Positions 37,981 through 52,329 are shown, counted from the first letter of the stretch. The stretch: DNA of 63,130 nt from Lingula anatina (GCF_001039355.2 NW_019775995.1:38118-101247), one strand, 5' to 3'. Notes: a model not told the origin generated them from the letters alone. Translations and numbers: made by a program.

Positions 37981-39966
37981 GTCCTGAAAACCTGCACTAC
38001 AACAAAACTGCTGAAATAATTAAGTGTTTCTTCAATTTATTAATTATCAATTACTGTTAAACAACCACTTAAAAAACTATTTATGATAATTTAAATCTGA
38101 GTTTATAATTATTACTTTTTAAAATTAAGAACCCCACCTTGTTAAACAGTTTAACTTCTCTTGAGTGAATAAGCAGTTTGAAGCTCCATTCTTTCAAATT
38201 TATTTTAGAGGCCAAGTTATTTGCCCTTTTACAATTTTCAATACCTGCATGATAAGTTTTTTTTTTCTTAAGTAATGGGTGTGTTACATTTGTACATGTA
38301 ATCTGAGAAGGTAATAACACACCTCAACTCCTCTTCAAAAACCAACTATAACAACAACAAGAAAGAAACCAACTAAAAATAAAATGTTTGCTGTATGTAT
38401 TAATTTGGGCTACTTAAATAAAATATTACTTAATTGTGGTTATATTAACAAGCTCTCCCTGCACCTTCCTCTTTTGTCCTAGCCATTTAAATTTTTTATT
38501 AATAAAAAAAAGTTAAAAAAAGGTGGCACAGGTCTTAGTGTCTGGCATTTGGCCAAAATTTACACGAAGAGCACTTATTCATTCTTTTAATATAATCATT
38601 CATTCAATCATACAGTATTTGAAAAAAAAAAATGTACAGACCAGCAAACAAAACCAGTTCATTATTTCCACATGGGTGTCACATGTTTTGCACGACTGAT
38701 CAGGACAAATACATGTGATGATTCTTAGGCACGCCACATTATATAACCTTTAAAATGACACTAGCACTCCTTTCTTTATAACACACGAAGACAGCCTAAA
38801 AAAAAAAAAACATGCATGCCAAACAATGCAGAATACACACCCCTGTACAATTGTGTGCTACTACATCAGAGCATGTATACCTGTTTTAGACCTCCAAAAT
38901 ATGTTTGACAGTACTCAGTCTGGTTTGACCAGTCTTGGTTGTGGCAGATTCATTGGTGAAGTAGAAAGGGTACAAAGGGGAGATAGAGAGAGAAGGGAGA
39001 CAGGGGGAACAGGGGGAGACAGGGGGAGACAGACACATTGTTAACAGTCTACAAATTCTTAGTGCCTTTTTTAAGTGAAAAATTGCATGCTTTTTTTAAA
39101 ACATTATTTCAAGTGTATACAGACCTGCAAACAAATTGTTGTATTTTCATTCAAAATACAGTTCCAAATGCAGAGAAACATAAATGTTTTTTATATACAA
39201 ACAATGATATAGGAACAGTGCATCCACTCTGAACTGAGGAAAATTAATATACCCATATTATATCTAATCATATCTAATAAACTGAATTTCAATGACAATA
39301 ATTAGAGTTACATAACTGAAATAGTGAAATGGAAAATTACTGCTTTCTTACTACTTCCTGAACAAATAATAATTATACAAGCATATATTATAAACTCTTA
39401 TATTTAAAGAACTGAGGAAATGAACAGAGCTGCCATTAGCATCAAATGTCATTGCTCCGGATCCGGATCCAGTATCATGGTTATTATGTAACACCCTTAC
39501 CAACCTTGAAATCGGTCATTAAACCATGAGAATTATTTGTGCATTTGACAGCGGTGTAGACTGCCTGCAATCTTGTCTTTCTTATCATTTATTCATTTTG
39601 GTATTGTCTATTGGTAAATCAAAATGTCTAGAAATTACATATATGTGCATGTGAGGATATATAAGCATTAAACCATTTTCCAGCTCAAGGTATCTAGCAC
39701 GTGGCCTTTTGATGCAATCAGCGAGACCTTGAATTACATATGCGATCAATGTATGCTGGCTCCCATATAACAAATCTCAAAGAAATAGAGCTATATCCCA
39801 ATCTAACTATTAACCTTCAAAAAAGAAGTAAAAACAAAAGAAGGTAACAGATACACTACGACAGGGAAAATGAGTATTAGCTATGTACCATAACACAACA
39901 GGCCAGTTGGAGTACATACAGGAAAGGCAATGACAGTAGCCAAATATCAAGAAAAGAGTAATTAAG
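37981..39966. other. Non-coding, no feature recognised
   Basis: AT-rich with short A-runs and a G/A-rich patch near 38970-39035. No supported gene. Confidence 0.6.
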
Positions 39967-40140
39967 CAGGCCCGTGGCCAGCAATTTCAAAGGGGGGGAG
40001 GGGGGGGGTCTTTTTCTGAAAAAAGTGGACCTTTTACCGAAAAATCCCCATGTACTTATGTCAAATTTAACCCAGAGTGGACCTTTTTTCAGCAAAAAGG
40101 GGGGTTCTTTCTTTCTTCCTACTACCCCCCCCCCTCCCCC
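39967..40140 (-). mobile_element. Family A MITE, copy 5 (right end lost)
   Basis: Left end CAGGCCCGTGGCCAGCAATTTC is well kept. The interior reads AAGTGGACCTTTTACC and CCCAGAGTGGACCTTTT. The right end dissolves into C-rich sequence with no CTGGCTACGGG word, so it is truncated or replaced and has no target duplication. Confidence 0.82.
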
Positions 40141-40779
40141 CGCAATCATGATATCAGGCAGTCCTGCCCTTGAGTATACAAGGCCTTGGGTTGAGTCACC
40201 AAATCAACCTTGAAATGAGAAGACTAACTAACATGCTATGTTACAGAGTACAAATATAGTTCCCTGAGGAATGCGACACAACAGTAACTTGCAGCGAATT
40301 CATGGGCGAAGGTCGCACGGACATGTAGTATGTATGCACCAAAAAGACAACTGGTGAGAAAATAAAGAGTATCTAAAATCCTAGACTGTCAGCTTGATGG
40401 CAAATTAAATCCATTCTGTTTTTAGGTGACCTTGTATGGGCTGTACTAGTCATCTTAAAATAAAAGAAGATTCACATTTCTGTTAGCCAATAAGTCCTGT
40501 TAATACTGACAGTCAAATTGTATCCGATCCAGGCTGTTTTCTTCTTTTTTCTAAGTACTTTATTCAACCATGGTGTAAAAAGAACATTTTGTTATGAAAT
40601 AACTTGGGGGGGGGGGGGGGGGTTAATTAACCTGACACTATATTTATATATAAGCCTTTAAAATTATCATATACTTATTCTAACTTTGTATTAATTATGA
40701 ATCACAATCAAGAAATAAGCTGATAATTAAGAAACTGACGGTATATTTTAACAGGTGGTATATTTTAATCATACAACAA

Positions 40780-40829
<50 letters not shown>

Positions 40830-43526
40830 TTCAACATGGATATGGCAATGGAGAACCTGTGTAGAAGTTACTCTCAATCTTCAAACTGGTAATATCATAT
40901 TTCGTCACCAGGTGGCATCAGCTTGTGGTGTTAAACTCGAATTTTATATTTCAGTGAGTCTGAAATGTAAGAAATATCCCCACAATGCATGGGATACATA
41001 ATAGGTTACATGATCTGAACAGATAATCAGTGTCACCAAATAAACTTTTCTGACAATAGCAGACAAAGGAAGACAAATGTATTTCAGGACATGGAAAAAA
41101 TGGGAGGCAAGCTTATTATGAAAGACACGTTTCCTCGTATATTAACAAAATCAGTTCTTAGAGTGACAAATTCACTTCAACTCAATTCATTTTCTATCAA
41201 AGTTAATATATTTCTTTATTATGACTTTTCATGTTGACCTTCCTGACACAAATAAGTCCTTGGTAAAGATTCCGAAAACCATGCATTCTTTCAGCTTTTT
41301 TTTTTTTTTTTTCATAGACATCCATCACTCCGAGCCCAACAGAAAAGCAGCAACCACGCGTGTGATAAAAATACAACCCTTGTAAGGATTGGATGTCTTG
41401 ATTAACCCACCTCCTTCCATCCTTGTACAACTAACATTTTTAACCACAGGTATGTCTGGTACTTTTTCCTTTGTCCAAACTAGTCTATACTGGATAATAA
41501 TCAATGAATTTCCTCTTTACACGTTTCTTACATGCACGTACAGACCCACGCAAACACTGCCGCGCCTACACATATATCAGTTGCTATAGCCATATACAAT
41601 TATAAAACTGCTTTGTTAAATGATGGTTATCCTAAATTCTACCTTGTCCATGTAAACACAAACACTTTATGATTGTTATCACCAATTCCATTTGACAGTG
41701 TTGACACACTCTGTAAGAAATCTTGACACATCGTCGTGCACATGGCTATTCATGCATTGCTGCACCCAAAAACACTTACATAAAAGTATACTACTTGGTT
41801 TGGTAAGCGGACTTCTTTTACGCACACATTGTTATCGTGCCTGTGCTGGTTTTTACACACACTTGCATGCACGTGTGCACTAATATGCCCACACCCAAAC
41901 GTGTTCCATTATAATTGCCTATGCATGCTGGTTTACAATTTTATAAAACACCTAACCAAAAGTTAATAATGTGTTTATACAGTACAGCATAGCACAGCAA
42001 ACAGGCTCAATTAATGATAAAACTGTCAGAATGCTGTGAGAAAAAAAAAGTCAAATCCTATAACACAAGCACTAAAAAAGGCTCTAAAATTGGACCACGG
42101 TCACCACTATACACAGGTAGGGATTGATCAATTTTACACAAACAAAGTACTTCAAAGTAAATAGCATTCTGTAACTTGGCAGATTTTGGAACTGACATAT
42201 AGTTCTCAGCCCAGAAAAGGAGTTGAGGCTGGGAGATAAAGTCATCTGATCTTACACCTCTTATACTCCTGGTTTACGATCAACCCAATCTCTGAAAGCA
42301 CTTCCTACCACAAGTATGCCCGTAATCTCGTAATCCTAGTTTTTTCTGTCTACAAGGCAATGGCATATACCTCCACCCCCGATCTGTTGGCCAAACCTAC
42401 ATAAATGGAAGTAGCCATGCACGCAGCAGGTATGAGAAAGATATTTTTAAATTATGAGAAAGATATTTTAGGTAAATAAATGTTATAAATATAAGCACTT
42501 TTAGAACTGGACACCAAGCATGTGGTTGTGTAATCAACTTTGCAACTGTTTGTAATCATCTTTTCTTACCACAGTATAATGCACCAAAGCACATTTAATA
42601 TGATATCTGATATGTCTAAAAATGGTATAAAAGTCTATTTTCATTTAATAGTAACAATAAAACTGATGACTGAAATAGACTTATTCTGGCTCAAAGTTGC
42701 CATTTCACTAAAATACTTGGTCTTAATAAGTTCAGACCAATGTATTACCAATGAAAGTTTGTGAAATGGACCCAGGTTGGAAATGACAAAAGTTTTGATG
42801 TTTAAGTTAAAACCAACTTTTGAATTTATTATTATTATTATTTTATTTTTTAATTTAACACATGCAAAACACACCTAATTGACTAGCTATTAAAAAACCA
42901 CCAACACAGCAGGAGACATTCTATGTCTCACAGGAGATGAACTTGATAACTAGTGGAAACCATAAAAAATGTGAAAACTGTTCATGACACAAACGTAATC
43001 ACTTGGATTAATAGCTAACAATTGGAGACAATTAAATTGGTCCTGAACTATCTGCGCAAATGGGTTGATCCTTTCTATTAAAAAAAAAATTTTACTGTGT
43101 AAAAAACAGCATTCAGTAACAAATACCTCATATCTCAAATGGGCATAAAATCATGAAAACATTCCCAAAATTATATCACAATATTGAAAATTGAAAAGTG
43201 TGTGTGTGTGTGTGTGTGTGTGCACGCATGTGTTACATGAATGTAAACTGCAGTACAGTTATTAATCTACCATCACGATCAAGGTAATCTACCATCATAT
43301 CTGTACTCTTCATTGTCTGCAAATACCAGAAAAAAAAATGAAGTGTTTTTATTTGGCATCATCTTTTCAAAAATTCCATTTCGTAATGAAATATCAATAT
43401 AAATCTTTGCATTATTTACAAAATAATCAAAGGCAATACACCGCATCACCCATACACACGGTCTCCAAAACTACCACAAAGACAGTGCAAACTGGGGCAT
43501 GACTGAAAACTAGTACATAGTGCCTA
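40141..43526. other. Non-coding, simple repeats
   Basis: Poly(G) about 40605-40622, (TA)n about 40790-40822, poly(T) about 41298-41312, (GT)n about 43198-43222. A phrase at 40180-40205 (AAGGCCTTGGGTTGAGTCACC) resembles a SINE B box but is too weak to call. Confidence 0.55.
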
Positions 43527-43532
43527 CATTAT

Positions 43533-43700
43533 CAGGCCCGTAGTCAGCAATTTCAGAAGGGGGGTTCGTTTTCTGAAAAAGTGGACCTTTTACCATAAAA
43601 TCCTCAAGTACATAGATCAAATTTTACCCAGAGTGGACCTTTTCCAAGCAAAAAGGGTGGTTCTTTCGAACCCCCCGAACCCCCCCTGGCTACGGGCCTA
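43533..43700 (-). mobile_element. Family A MITE, copy 6 (168 bp)
   Basis: Ends CAGGCCCGTAGTCAGC and CTGGCTACGGGCCTA. Flanks share CATTAT (43527-43532 and 43701-43706). TACATTAT is also repeated if the terminal TA is counted outside the element, so the duplication is at least 5 bp and its exact limit is ambiguous. Confidence 0.88.
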
Positions 43701-43706
43701 CATTAT

Positions 43707-44127
43707 CCTTTAAAATCCCATTTTGTATGAATACACCTTGTAATCATTAAAATAATTTTGAAGTGTAATATGTAACGTCAACTCGTATCTCTTTCAAACT
43801 CAGCAGCCCATTTTATGGATGTCAGAGGCACAATGAGTACAATATTCTCTCACCCAGACAAAACAAATAACATTATCTAAATAAAACACACATAACAAAA
43901 CTAAAAAAGGAAATGACAGACACAATGGCACATCTACATAGTGTATATTATATCTTTATTGCCATTTATTTTCATGAATAGTCACATTTTAGACAAACAA
44001 ATTAGACTAAATGTTTTCATGTATTTCGGTGGTCAATCCAGGCTTAGGCTCATGACCAAGTGATTAAATGACATGTCATGAAGATGATGGACATGAATGA
44101 CATGCATGGACATACAAATGTACACAC

Positions 44128-44177
<50 letters not shown>

Positions 44178-47100
44178 TTATATATATTTATATCCTTTTA
44201 GTATAATTATTTATTGCTTAAAACCCCCTGGCTGTTTCAGTGTTTGTCTGGTTCAAAAGATTGGAGATATTTTCTGCAATAATTGAAATTGCTATGACAT
44301 CACACAGTGCAAAACAACAGCAATGCTTATGTCTCAATTTATCAAAAATATGGATTTTTTTTTCATNTCTATTGCCTAAAACCCCCTGGCTGTTTCAGTG
44401 TTTGTCTGGTTCAAAAGATTGGAGATATTTTCTGCAATAATTGAAATTGCTATGACATCACACAGTGCAAAACAACAGCAATGCTTATGTCTCAATTTAT
44501 CAAAAATATGGATTTTTTTTCAATAACTGTTTTGGGTTTTTATTGGCTATTGTACTGTCTGACAATTTGTTGCATTATATTTATATACAGTAAATTAATA
44601 GGATGTCAGAAATAAACAGTAAATTTGTAGATTTTGAAGTATAAATAACACCATAAAGTGCACTGATAATAAAAAAGAAAAAAAAATGACACAAAAAAAG
44701 TTTTTCCAGGGTCACCAAGTGTAGAAACAATAAAGACCACACAACACAATAGTGATTCAGTCAAAGGAACAACTTTCACAGACAAAGAATGAAAACTGTC
44801 TTGCAATTTTTTGTAGCAAATGATATATCTAAACTTTTTCATCTTTGTGACAGCTTTTTCCCAGGGTCAGTAAGTAGACACCACACATAGACCACAAAAT
44901 CTCTGGCCAAAAATAAACCATCCTTGAAAACAAAGACCATGGAAGCCATCCTTGAATTAATGAAGTACCAAGTTCCCTACACAAAACCACAAAACTACAA
45001 AGAACTTCAAGAATTTGTGGTCACAGAAACTGCTTCTATTGCTTTGTCTGGGCCTGGGTACCTCAATTCCCCGCACATTTAGTTTTACTACTGGACAAGC
45101 CTTCATTCATAAAGTTTTCTCAATGAAGCCTATCCTCCACTGGGTGCCAATTTTAGGTGTGAAGGTCATGTGAGTCCATGTCAACCTAATACATTTATTA
45201 TTAGGAGTCAATGAAATTCACCAAAACTTGACAAATTAACTGTATATTATTGGAAATTCTGGGAACATTTGCCTTAATGGCTTTCCTATGAAACGTCAGT
45301 ACAGGTATGTCATACACTATAAGTGCAATCTACTTAAGAAAAGGAATATATTGATTAGAAAATGGATTTCATTCAGAATGATCATTATACTAGACTTCTC
45401 ATGCATTATTTAAGGTTAAAATATAAACAAGTATTTTCCAAACTGTCTCTGACCAAATTTATAATGATATTTAACATTTTTAACAAAGTTATTTTTTGCT
45501 GAGAATTTGGCTTTAAAAAAACATGACTGGTGAAAATCTCACAGCCTATAAAATGAGATGTACATCTGTTATTAAGCAATTACACAAAGCTGACTGGTCT
45601 TCAATTTGTTTTCAGTAGAAGTGCATATTCATGATGTCCACACAATCACAGCAATGGAAGATGGTCAAATCAGGGCTCTTCCATGATCTGCAGATATCAA
45701 GAATGGAAAGCATGAGTATCACTGTCAACCATAAAGTCAGTAAAAGGCTATTAAACAAAATTAATATCTAGTATAAGCCAAATGTGCAGAGGATTGTCAT
45801 GTACCAATGAGGTGCGCATGAACTTGTTCATACAGAACTTTACCTTAGATAAGAAATATGTCAACAAACAAGAAACACGCACCTTTACTCCCCAGGCGGA
45901 AATTACCAGCCATGATGAATTCTCATTGGTCGATTTTTCTACACTAAGGGCATGCTAATGACTATCGTAAACATGATATATCGCAATTCAAATAACGTAA
46001 TGAATGAATGCTTCACCTTGTTCTTAGAAAGGGACCAACAGTTGGCTTGTACTATCGTGCGTACGTGGACGCACCCAGATCGATGGAATGCATGGTCTTA
46101 TGGGATTAATAGTAAAACATAAGTGCATCATAACATGCAATGAAATTACTATACCAACAGCACATAAAAGAACAAAAAAACATGGAAAGAAAATAAATGA
46201 AATGTCAGCAGTGATAAATGTATGTTTTCACAAAAACCTGAACCTACTACATTGTATTACCTCAACCTATTATATGGGACTGTTTTTGTTTGTTTCCTGC
46301 CTTTGCCACTTCTTTTGTTTCATACAAGTGTCTTTGTGTGTGTTCATCTTCTTTTCCAATTTTTTTAATTTTAATTGTTTCTTGTTTTTTACCTTATTTT
46401 TTACATGGCACTTGTTAATATCATTAGTGTAACTTTATATTTTCAACAGGAGTCTTCACAAGCTTCTTAATTATAACTTGAAATAAAGAAGAAAAAAAAA
46501 AGAAAGGAAAATGATATTACACACTTAATTATAGCAAAGCAATGAAAGTATGAATTCTACCTGGGGGTTATAATCTTAGCCATTAATACATTGTTCTACA
46601 AACATTATCTGCATCTACTATGATAGCCACTTCATCTCATTTTTTAAGCTTCAGTACCTATGAGACAATTGAAACTATTGAAACCACCCACCGGCTTGCA
46701 CAAAAACAATGCCCTGTAGGTTGAGATAATTCAATATAACTGTTGAATCAACCCCAATTGATAAGTTAACATAATGAAAAAAACTGTTATACTGACAGGC
46801 ATGAGGTTTGAAATAAACACTGCTGACGTAGGACACATTATAATATAATCATGTCCAAATTAAAGTATCTATTTATATTTAATTATTCAAAATCTTTTCA
46901 AAAAATGGATTTAAGCAACTGTGTGTGCTATACCAAATCTGACACCCCATTGTATTTGTGAAACCAAACCCCTGAAAAGTTTTGCACAAAAACAAAGGGT
47001 ATATTGAAATATCCATTTTCACAAATTCTAAGTGCCTTTAAACAAAACCTTCTCAATGATTTTCCTATTTACAAGTAAAATGATCATTCTGATTTGCTCT

Positions 47101-48471
47101 AACAAGGGCAGAAACCCCCAGGAGTTTTATATCAAGGGCACAATATATCATCTTTCTGAAATATTAATTTCATTTAGAACGAAAAAAAAAGGCAGAAAGA
47201 GTTGTCTTAATGTGTCACTGACCTCGTCAGGCAATAAAACAAGTATAAATCTTTAACATCAGTTTTATCATCAAAAGGATGATGGTAATTCCCACAAGAA
47301 TGAAAGGCACAATATAAAACTACTTGAATGAAATAATCACTAAATAACAATGGGAAGGAACTGAGCTCGCCCAAGTATATTTGAGATTGATAATGATCAT
47401 TCTAACAGGTATCTATTTATGAGAAAATAAACAAACTGAGAGTTCATGTAATATACTCCTGGGTGCAGAGGGCGATATAAACTTAGGAGTTGGATGGAGT
47501 TACTGCGGGACAAGATTCACAAAAAGAATGAATTAGAAAGCTGGTGTTCACATAAAGATGGGGAGTTTTGGCTTTCTGCAGCAATTAATCAGAGACAAAC
47601 CTGTAGTACATAGACCTGTAGTTCAAGCAAACTCAGTGACCATCAATGGAAAACAATATAGCCATAACTTAACATTTGTGGAAAAAGAATTGATATTCTA
47701 ATTCTACTGAACAGAAACTGATGTTAGTTTTGATATTGAAAGTAGAGTTTCAAATTGATGAAACTTGGACTGGGCTAGACTACCGCAATCTCCTTTTTAC
47801 CCAACTAGATTGGACCTTCATGCAATTCCCTCTAACCATAGTAATTTTCATGGCAGCATGGTAAGATATCCCCTGTACCTCTGCCTCCCTCTCATCTAAC
47901 ATCATGCAGTGAACATTTCATGTACTAAATCAGTCAAAGATTTTCAATGGAAATCTCTCCCCCCCCCCTTTCCCAAGCCCCTCCTGCACACGCCTTTCTG
48001 CTCCCGCTGCGAGTCTTATTGAAGTCCACAATTACCCATGGAAAGTGGCAACTTAACATGGTCTAATTTCCTCTACTTCTGCTCCATGTGAGCTCACTTC
48101 ATTTAATGCAATTTGATGATGATTCAGAAGACTTCACACCCAGAGCAATCACCGCTAAGCCCGACAGTCCTGTCAGGTATTTGCACAACCTCGCAACTCC
48201 CTTGCACACAATACCAACTACTGTAAACTGCATTTTAAAAGCAGCAATGTAAGGTAATGTCATGACTTATAGCTAAAACAAGGCATGCATGGCCATCATG
48301 GCTGCAAGTGAGCTAAATGTAGACCATAAAATGGTTATATCAATGTTATTATTAAATAATAAATATTATTATACATATATTCCTAACTAAAGAATGTACC
48401 TACACTAATTATTACAGTTAAAGTAACCCATTTCTGTACAGACTTTTAAAGTATAGACATGTGTCAAACTT
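43707..48471. other. Non-coding, (AC)n tract and a GC-richer island
   Basis: (AC)n at 44131-44174. Segment 47860-48210 is GC-richer, repeat-free and contains short C-runs; it might be regulatory. No supported gene. Confidence 0.5.
44213..44522. repeat. ~153-bp direct duplication split by a scaffold N
   Basis: 44213-44366 and 44371-44522 are the same sequence (ATTGCTTAAAACCCCCTGGC versus ATTGCCTAAAACCCCCTGGC), nearly identical to their ends. A single N (44367) lies between them. Best explained as redundant contig ends. Confidence 0.92.
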
Positions 48472-48599
48472 TAGGTCCATAGCCAGCAATTTCAAATCTT
48501 CATGTACCTAGACCAAATTTTACCCAGAGCAGACCTTTTCCCAGCAAAAAGGGTTGTTCAATCGAACCTCCCTGAACCCCCCCCCTGGCTACGGGCCTG
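48472..48599 (-). mobile_element. Family A MITE, copy 7 (128 bp, internally deleted)
   Basis: Left end TAGGTCCATAGCCAGC is mutated and the right end CTGGCTACGGGCCTG is intact. About 40 bp next to the left end (the C/G-rich and AAGTGGACC part) are missing. Flanks AACTT and AACTA match at four of five positions. Confidence 0.85.
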
Positions 48600-49091
48600 A
48601 ACTAGAAATAAACTAAATGGCATCAAAAGATCTCACAGAATGTGACATCATGACTTGAGTGTTTAGAACATGTGTCAGTTGATCAGCTTATATAAAAGTT
48701 TGTATAAAAACACAAAATAATCATGCTTTATTATGGTTTAGTCAATGATGCAAAGGGCAAAACCATGGGAAAAAATCCAGGTCACATGCACTCTTAAATT
48801 TCAATATATATGACAATATTCCATCTGGTAATGTCAGTTTGATTTTTTCTGATTTAAGCTGGACCAGGTTTGAACATGGAGTTCATGATACATAATTTGA
48901 AAAAAAGGGGACTCCAATTAAATTACATCCTGTATGTACCTGAACTGCATCACTATCATATTAGTAAGCTTCCCCACTGTGGTCAAGTTAAATTTGAAAT
49001 TTGCTAAATGGAGATAATCTGAAAGCTTTATGAGTTAATTTTCCAACAACTCTGCACAAATTGCCCCACCCCCACCTCCATGCACCCTATT
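48600..49091. other. Non-coding, no feature recognised
   Basis: AT-rich sequence between two mobile elements. Confidence 0.6.
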
Positions 49092-49642
49092 CAGGCCTAC
49101 CCAACTACCAGACTCGACACCTAAGGATCCTGAATTAACCGGTATATCGGACCACGCTACCCGTTTTCAAGGTGTGTGTCAGATCGCATTTCGGAGTATC
49201 ATCCCCCAGAACTAATTTTGTAGCACGACTGCGGGCTCATCCACGCTCGGCTGAACAACCTTAAACTGTACTCTTACTTTAGAGTACTCTATTTTATTGT
49301 CTCTATGGGGATATATGGGGACTTTACGACATTCGGTTTGAATGTTTTAACCACTTTTGATAGGGCTTTTTTGCATTGTATTAGATTAATGTGGCAGTCT
49401 AAGGTTCATCTAGGTGGCTTTCAAAATTATGCACCCGGTTTTAAAATCATATAGCGATTTTACGACAATCGTTTACTATCCAATCAAGGTGACAGCCGAG
49501 CATGTCAGGGCTCATCCTGTCGGTGTTCTGGCTGATACTCCGAAATGCGATCTGACACACACCTTGAAAACGGGTAGTGTGGTCCAATATACCGGTTAAT
49601 TCAGGATCCTTAGGTGCCGAGTCTGGTAGTTGGGTAGGCCTG
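49092..49642. mobile_element. Family C element, 551 bp with 110-bp inverted arms
   Basis: Arms 49092-49201 and 49533-49642 are reverse complements with only three mismatches in 110, all transitions. The ends are CAGGCCTACCCAACTACC and its complement. Flanked by CTATT at 49087-49091 and 49643-49647, a perfect 5-bp target duplication. The ~330-bp core has no open frame of note; a 61-codon frame runs through the arm and is not conserved-looking. End bases (CAGG) and target size match families A and B. Confidence 0.9.
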
Positions 49643-49839
49643 CTATTTATCAGTGCATTTCCAATTTTTTTTGGTCACATCACCAAGACAAGTTTTTCAC
49701 TCAATGAGATAAATGGGGAAATAGCACTGCCAAGTCTAAGTACAGTGAGAACAAATTACATCACGAAGACAGACAATTGCAACCACATCCGAGTAACACT
49801 CACACATGTCATGGATGTGTTTATGCTGATCTATGAGTA

Positions 49840-50110
49840 GTTCACCGAATTTACTGATCTAATAATGGGGACACACCCAACGGGTCAATGGCTGAGAAGA
49901 AACCAGCGAAGATATTTTTACATACAATTTAGGGGGGCATTTAAACATGCGCACATTCAATTCAACTGTTATAATTCTCAGGACACACCCACAAGTTCAA
50001 TGACTTGGAAGATAGTAGAAAACATGTTTTTTAACAAATTGTATAAACACGTGCACACGTGATTCACTGACTCAATTTGACTGATTTAATTCTGAGGACA
50101 TCTATTAAAT
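49840..50110. repeat. Degenerate tandem repeat, ~110-bp unit
   Basis: Words TTTACTGATCTAATAATGGGGACACACCCA, TGTTATAATTCTCAGGACACACCCA and TTTGACTGATTTAATTCTGAGGACAT are each cut short here to their cores: GGGGACACACCCA, CTCAGGACACACCCA, TTCTGAGGACAT. They recur at about 110-bp spacing with similar flanks, roughly 2.4 units. Confidence 0.6.
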
Positions 50111-50297
50111 CACCTCTAACTGAGGAATCAGTTGCAAAGATTCAGTCAAATAAAAACTTTAAATTTAACTTTGTCTTACAAAAGACTTAATCCGTGTATC
50201 ACTTGCAACTAGCATTCACTTCCAGTAGCTACTACAGATATTCTACCATTGTACGAATTCCAAACGATAGAGCATGTGCAGTGGAAAATGAAACTTT

Positions 50298-51240
50298 CTA
50301 TAATAAGACATGAAAAAATCACCTGCTCTTTTTGTTTTAGTACTTCTTGCCATGAGCATCTTTCACTTTAAAAAACTTTTCAGACTAGGAAAATGTATAC
50401 CCCATATCATAACGTTCGTATTTGTCAGTGCAGACTACTTCAATTTTTTTAAATCCGTAATCTGATAACTTCTACAAACAAAAGCATCTCCTGTTTCACC
50501 ACATTGAGGTATTCATTACAAGCATCTGGCACACTCTTCTAACATTATGTACAGAGCTCTCCTAACTATGCATATCAATCATGGAAATCTGGAGTGTCTT
50601 CACAGCCAAATGCATCTCCTATTATCAGTACCAGGGTAAGCGCAGTGGCAAATTCAAAGGCAACCAGAACCGGACCATGTCTAAAATGAGCTGCAAGATG
50701 ACAATAAATAAAATAAAATAAATAAAAATAAAATAAAATAAATATCCTAATTTTTTACAAACTAAACANCTATAATAAGATATGAAAAAAAATCACCTGC
50801 TCTTTTTGTTTTAGTACTTCTTGGCATGAGCATCTTTCACTTTAAAAAAACTTTTCAGACTACGAAAATGTATACCCCATATCATAACGTTCGTATTTGT
50901 CAGTGTAGACTACTTCAATTTTTTAATCCGAAATCTGATAACTTCTACAAACAAAAGCTTCTCCTGTTTCACCACATTGAGGTATTCATTACAAGCATCT
51001 GGCACACTCTTCTAACATTATGTACAGAGCTCTCCTAACTATGCATATCAATCATGGAAATCTGGAGTGTCTTCACAGCCAAATGCATCTACTATTATCA
51101 GTACCAGGGTGAGAGCAGTGGCAAATTCAAAGGCAACCAGAACCGGACCATATCTAAAATGAGCTGCAAGATGACAATAAATAAAATAAAGTAAATAAAA
51201 ATAAAATAAAATAAAATAAATATCCTAAATTTTTACAAAC
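50298..51240. repeat. ~471-bp direct duplication split by a scaffold N
   Basis: 50298-50768 and 50770-51240 carry the same sequence, beginning CTATAATAAGACATG and CTATAATAAGATATG, with scattered substitutions and small A/T-run indels. A single N (50769) is the exact junction. The level of difference looks allelic, so two haplotype contigs were probably joined end to end. Confidence 0.92.
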
Positions 51241-52329
51241 TGAAAAAAAAAACAGTGTGTAAGAATGAGTGATGTGGGAAAAGTGTAGGTGAGGGCAATT
51301 CAATCATCAAAAATACATTCTACAAGCCCTACATCTTTTTAATGATTAAACAAGTTAATTTTTAGCAATGACTAAAACCAGGTCTTCAATATTCATGTCT
51401 GTATACGCAGTACAGAAGTTAACTCTGCAATACATGTGAATCTGAATCACTGCCAAGCATCCCACACACGTTTAAAAAAAGGTATTTTCAAATCATTTTG
51501 TGGTGTATGCATTATATTTCTTGCCAACTGTGTCAGGTACGAGATGGAAATTTATGAAATCTAACCATTTATCTATAAATAAATGTCTGTTTTGAGGGCA
51601 AACAAGGAGTATTCATATCTATGCATGTGTAGCACTGTCTTGTTATAAAATGTCTTCTTAAACTGAATGCCTTTAGATCATGATTGATACAAAATTCACA
51701 TTTTTACTCAGTATATCTAGCCTTTTTGTATGTCTGTGCATTTGTGTGTGCGTGCATGTGTGTGCATGTTTATGCATGTGTGACCGACTATACATGCATG
51801 TATATATGCCCACAAGTTTGAGAATATTTGTATATAAGTATGTTTGTGCTTATAAGTGTTCATGAGTAAATTTATTTATGTGCTAATTTAATGTGTGTGG
51901 GTGTGTTTGTGCGTGTGCATTTGTGTGTGTTTGTTTGAAGAAGCATGTAACTTTTTTTCAGGATTTGAAAGTAAAATATGTTGTCAACTAAACTTTTCCC
52001 TCAAGGTTGCTGGTATTAGTACATGCTCATCAAGGATGTGAAAATACACTTATTGAAAGAAGCGAAATTTTCAACCCTTCTCTCCCTGAAATCCATCATT
52101 TTTTAAAATAATTTATTCAAACTACTGTTGAAATCATGTTTTGTAGTAAATATCTCTTAGGTTACTGACAGGGTTTATTATCAAAATAACGAAAATGAGG
52201 ATTTTCATGCATATTACATTTTGCTTCTAAAACATTTTGATTATAAAAATCTCCTCCAAAATATGAAATTTTGTTGTTCAGATTTATGGTTGCTGAACAT
52301 AAGGATAAGCAACTCAGCGTGTTTATCAA
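51241..52329. other. Non-coding, GT-rich patch
   Basis: Imperfect GTGTGCATGTG-rich sequence at about 51735-51935. No supported gene. Confidence 0.6.

Noticed and set aside
37344-38019. Long open frames across 37.3-38.0 kb
   Set aside because: They run through 316 N and have no residues of their own in the middle.
45880-46085. Possible repeat shared with 59920-60010 (ACTCCCCAG...)
   Set aside because: Only a short word is shared; not enough to define a repeat.
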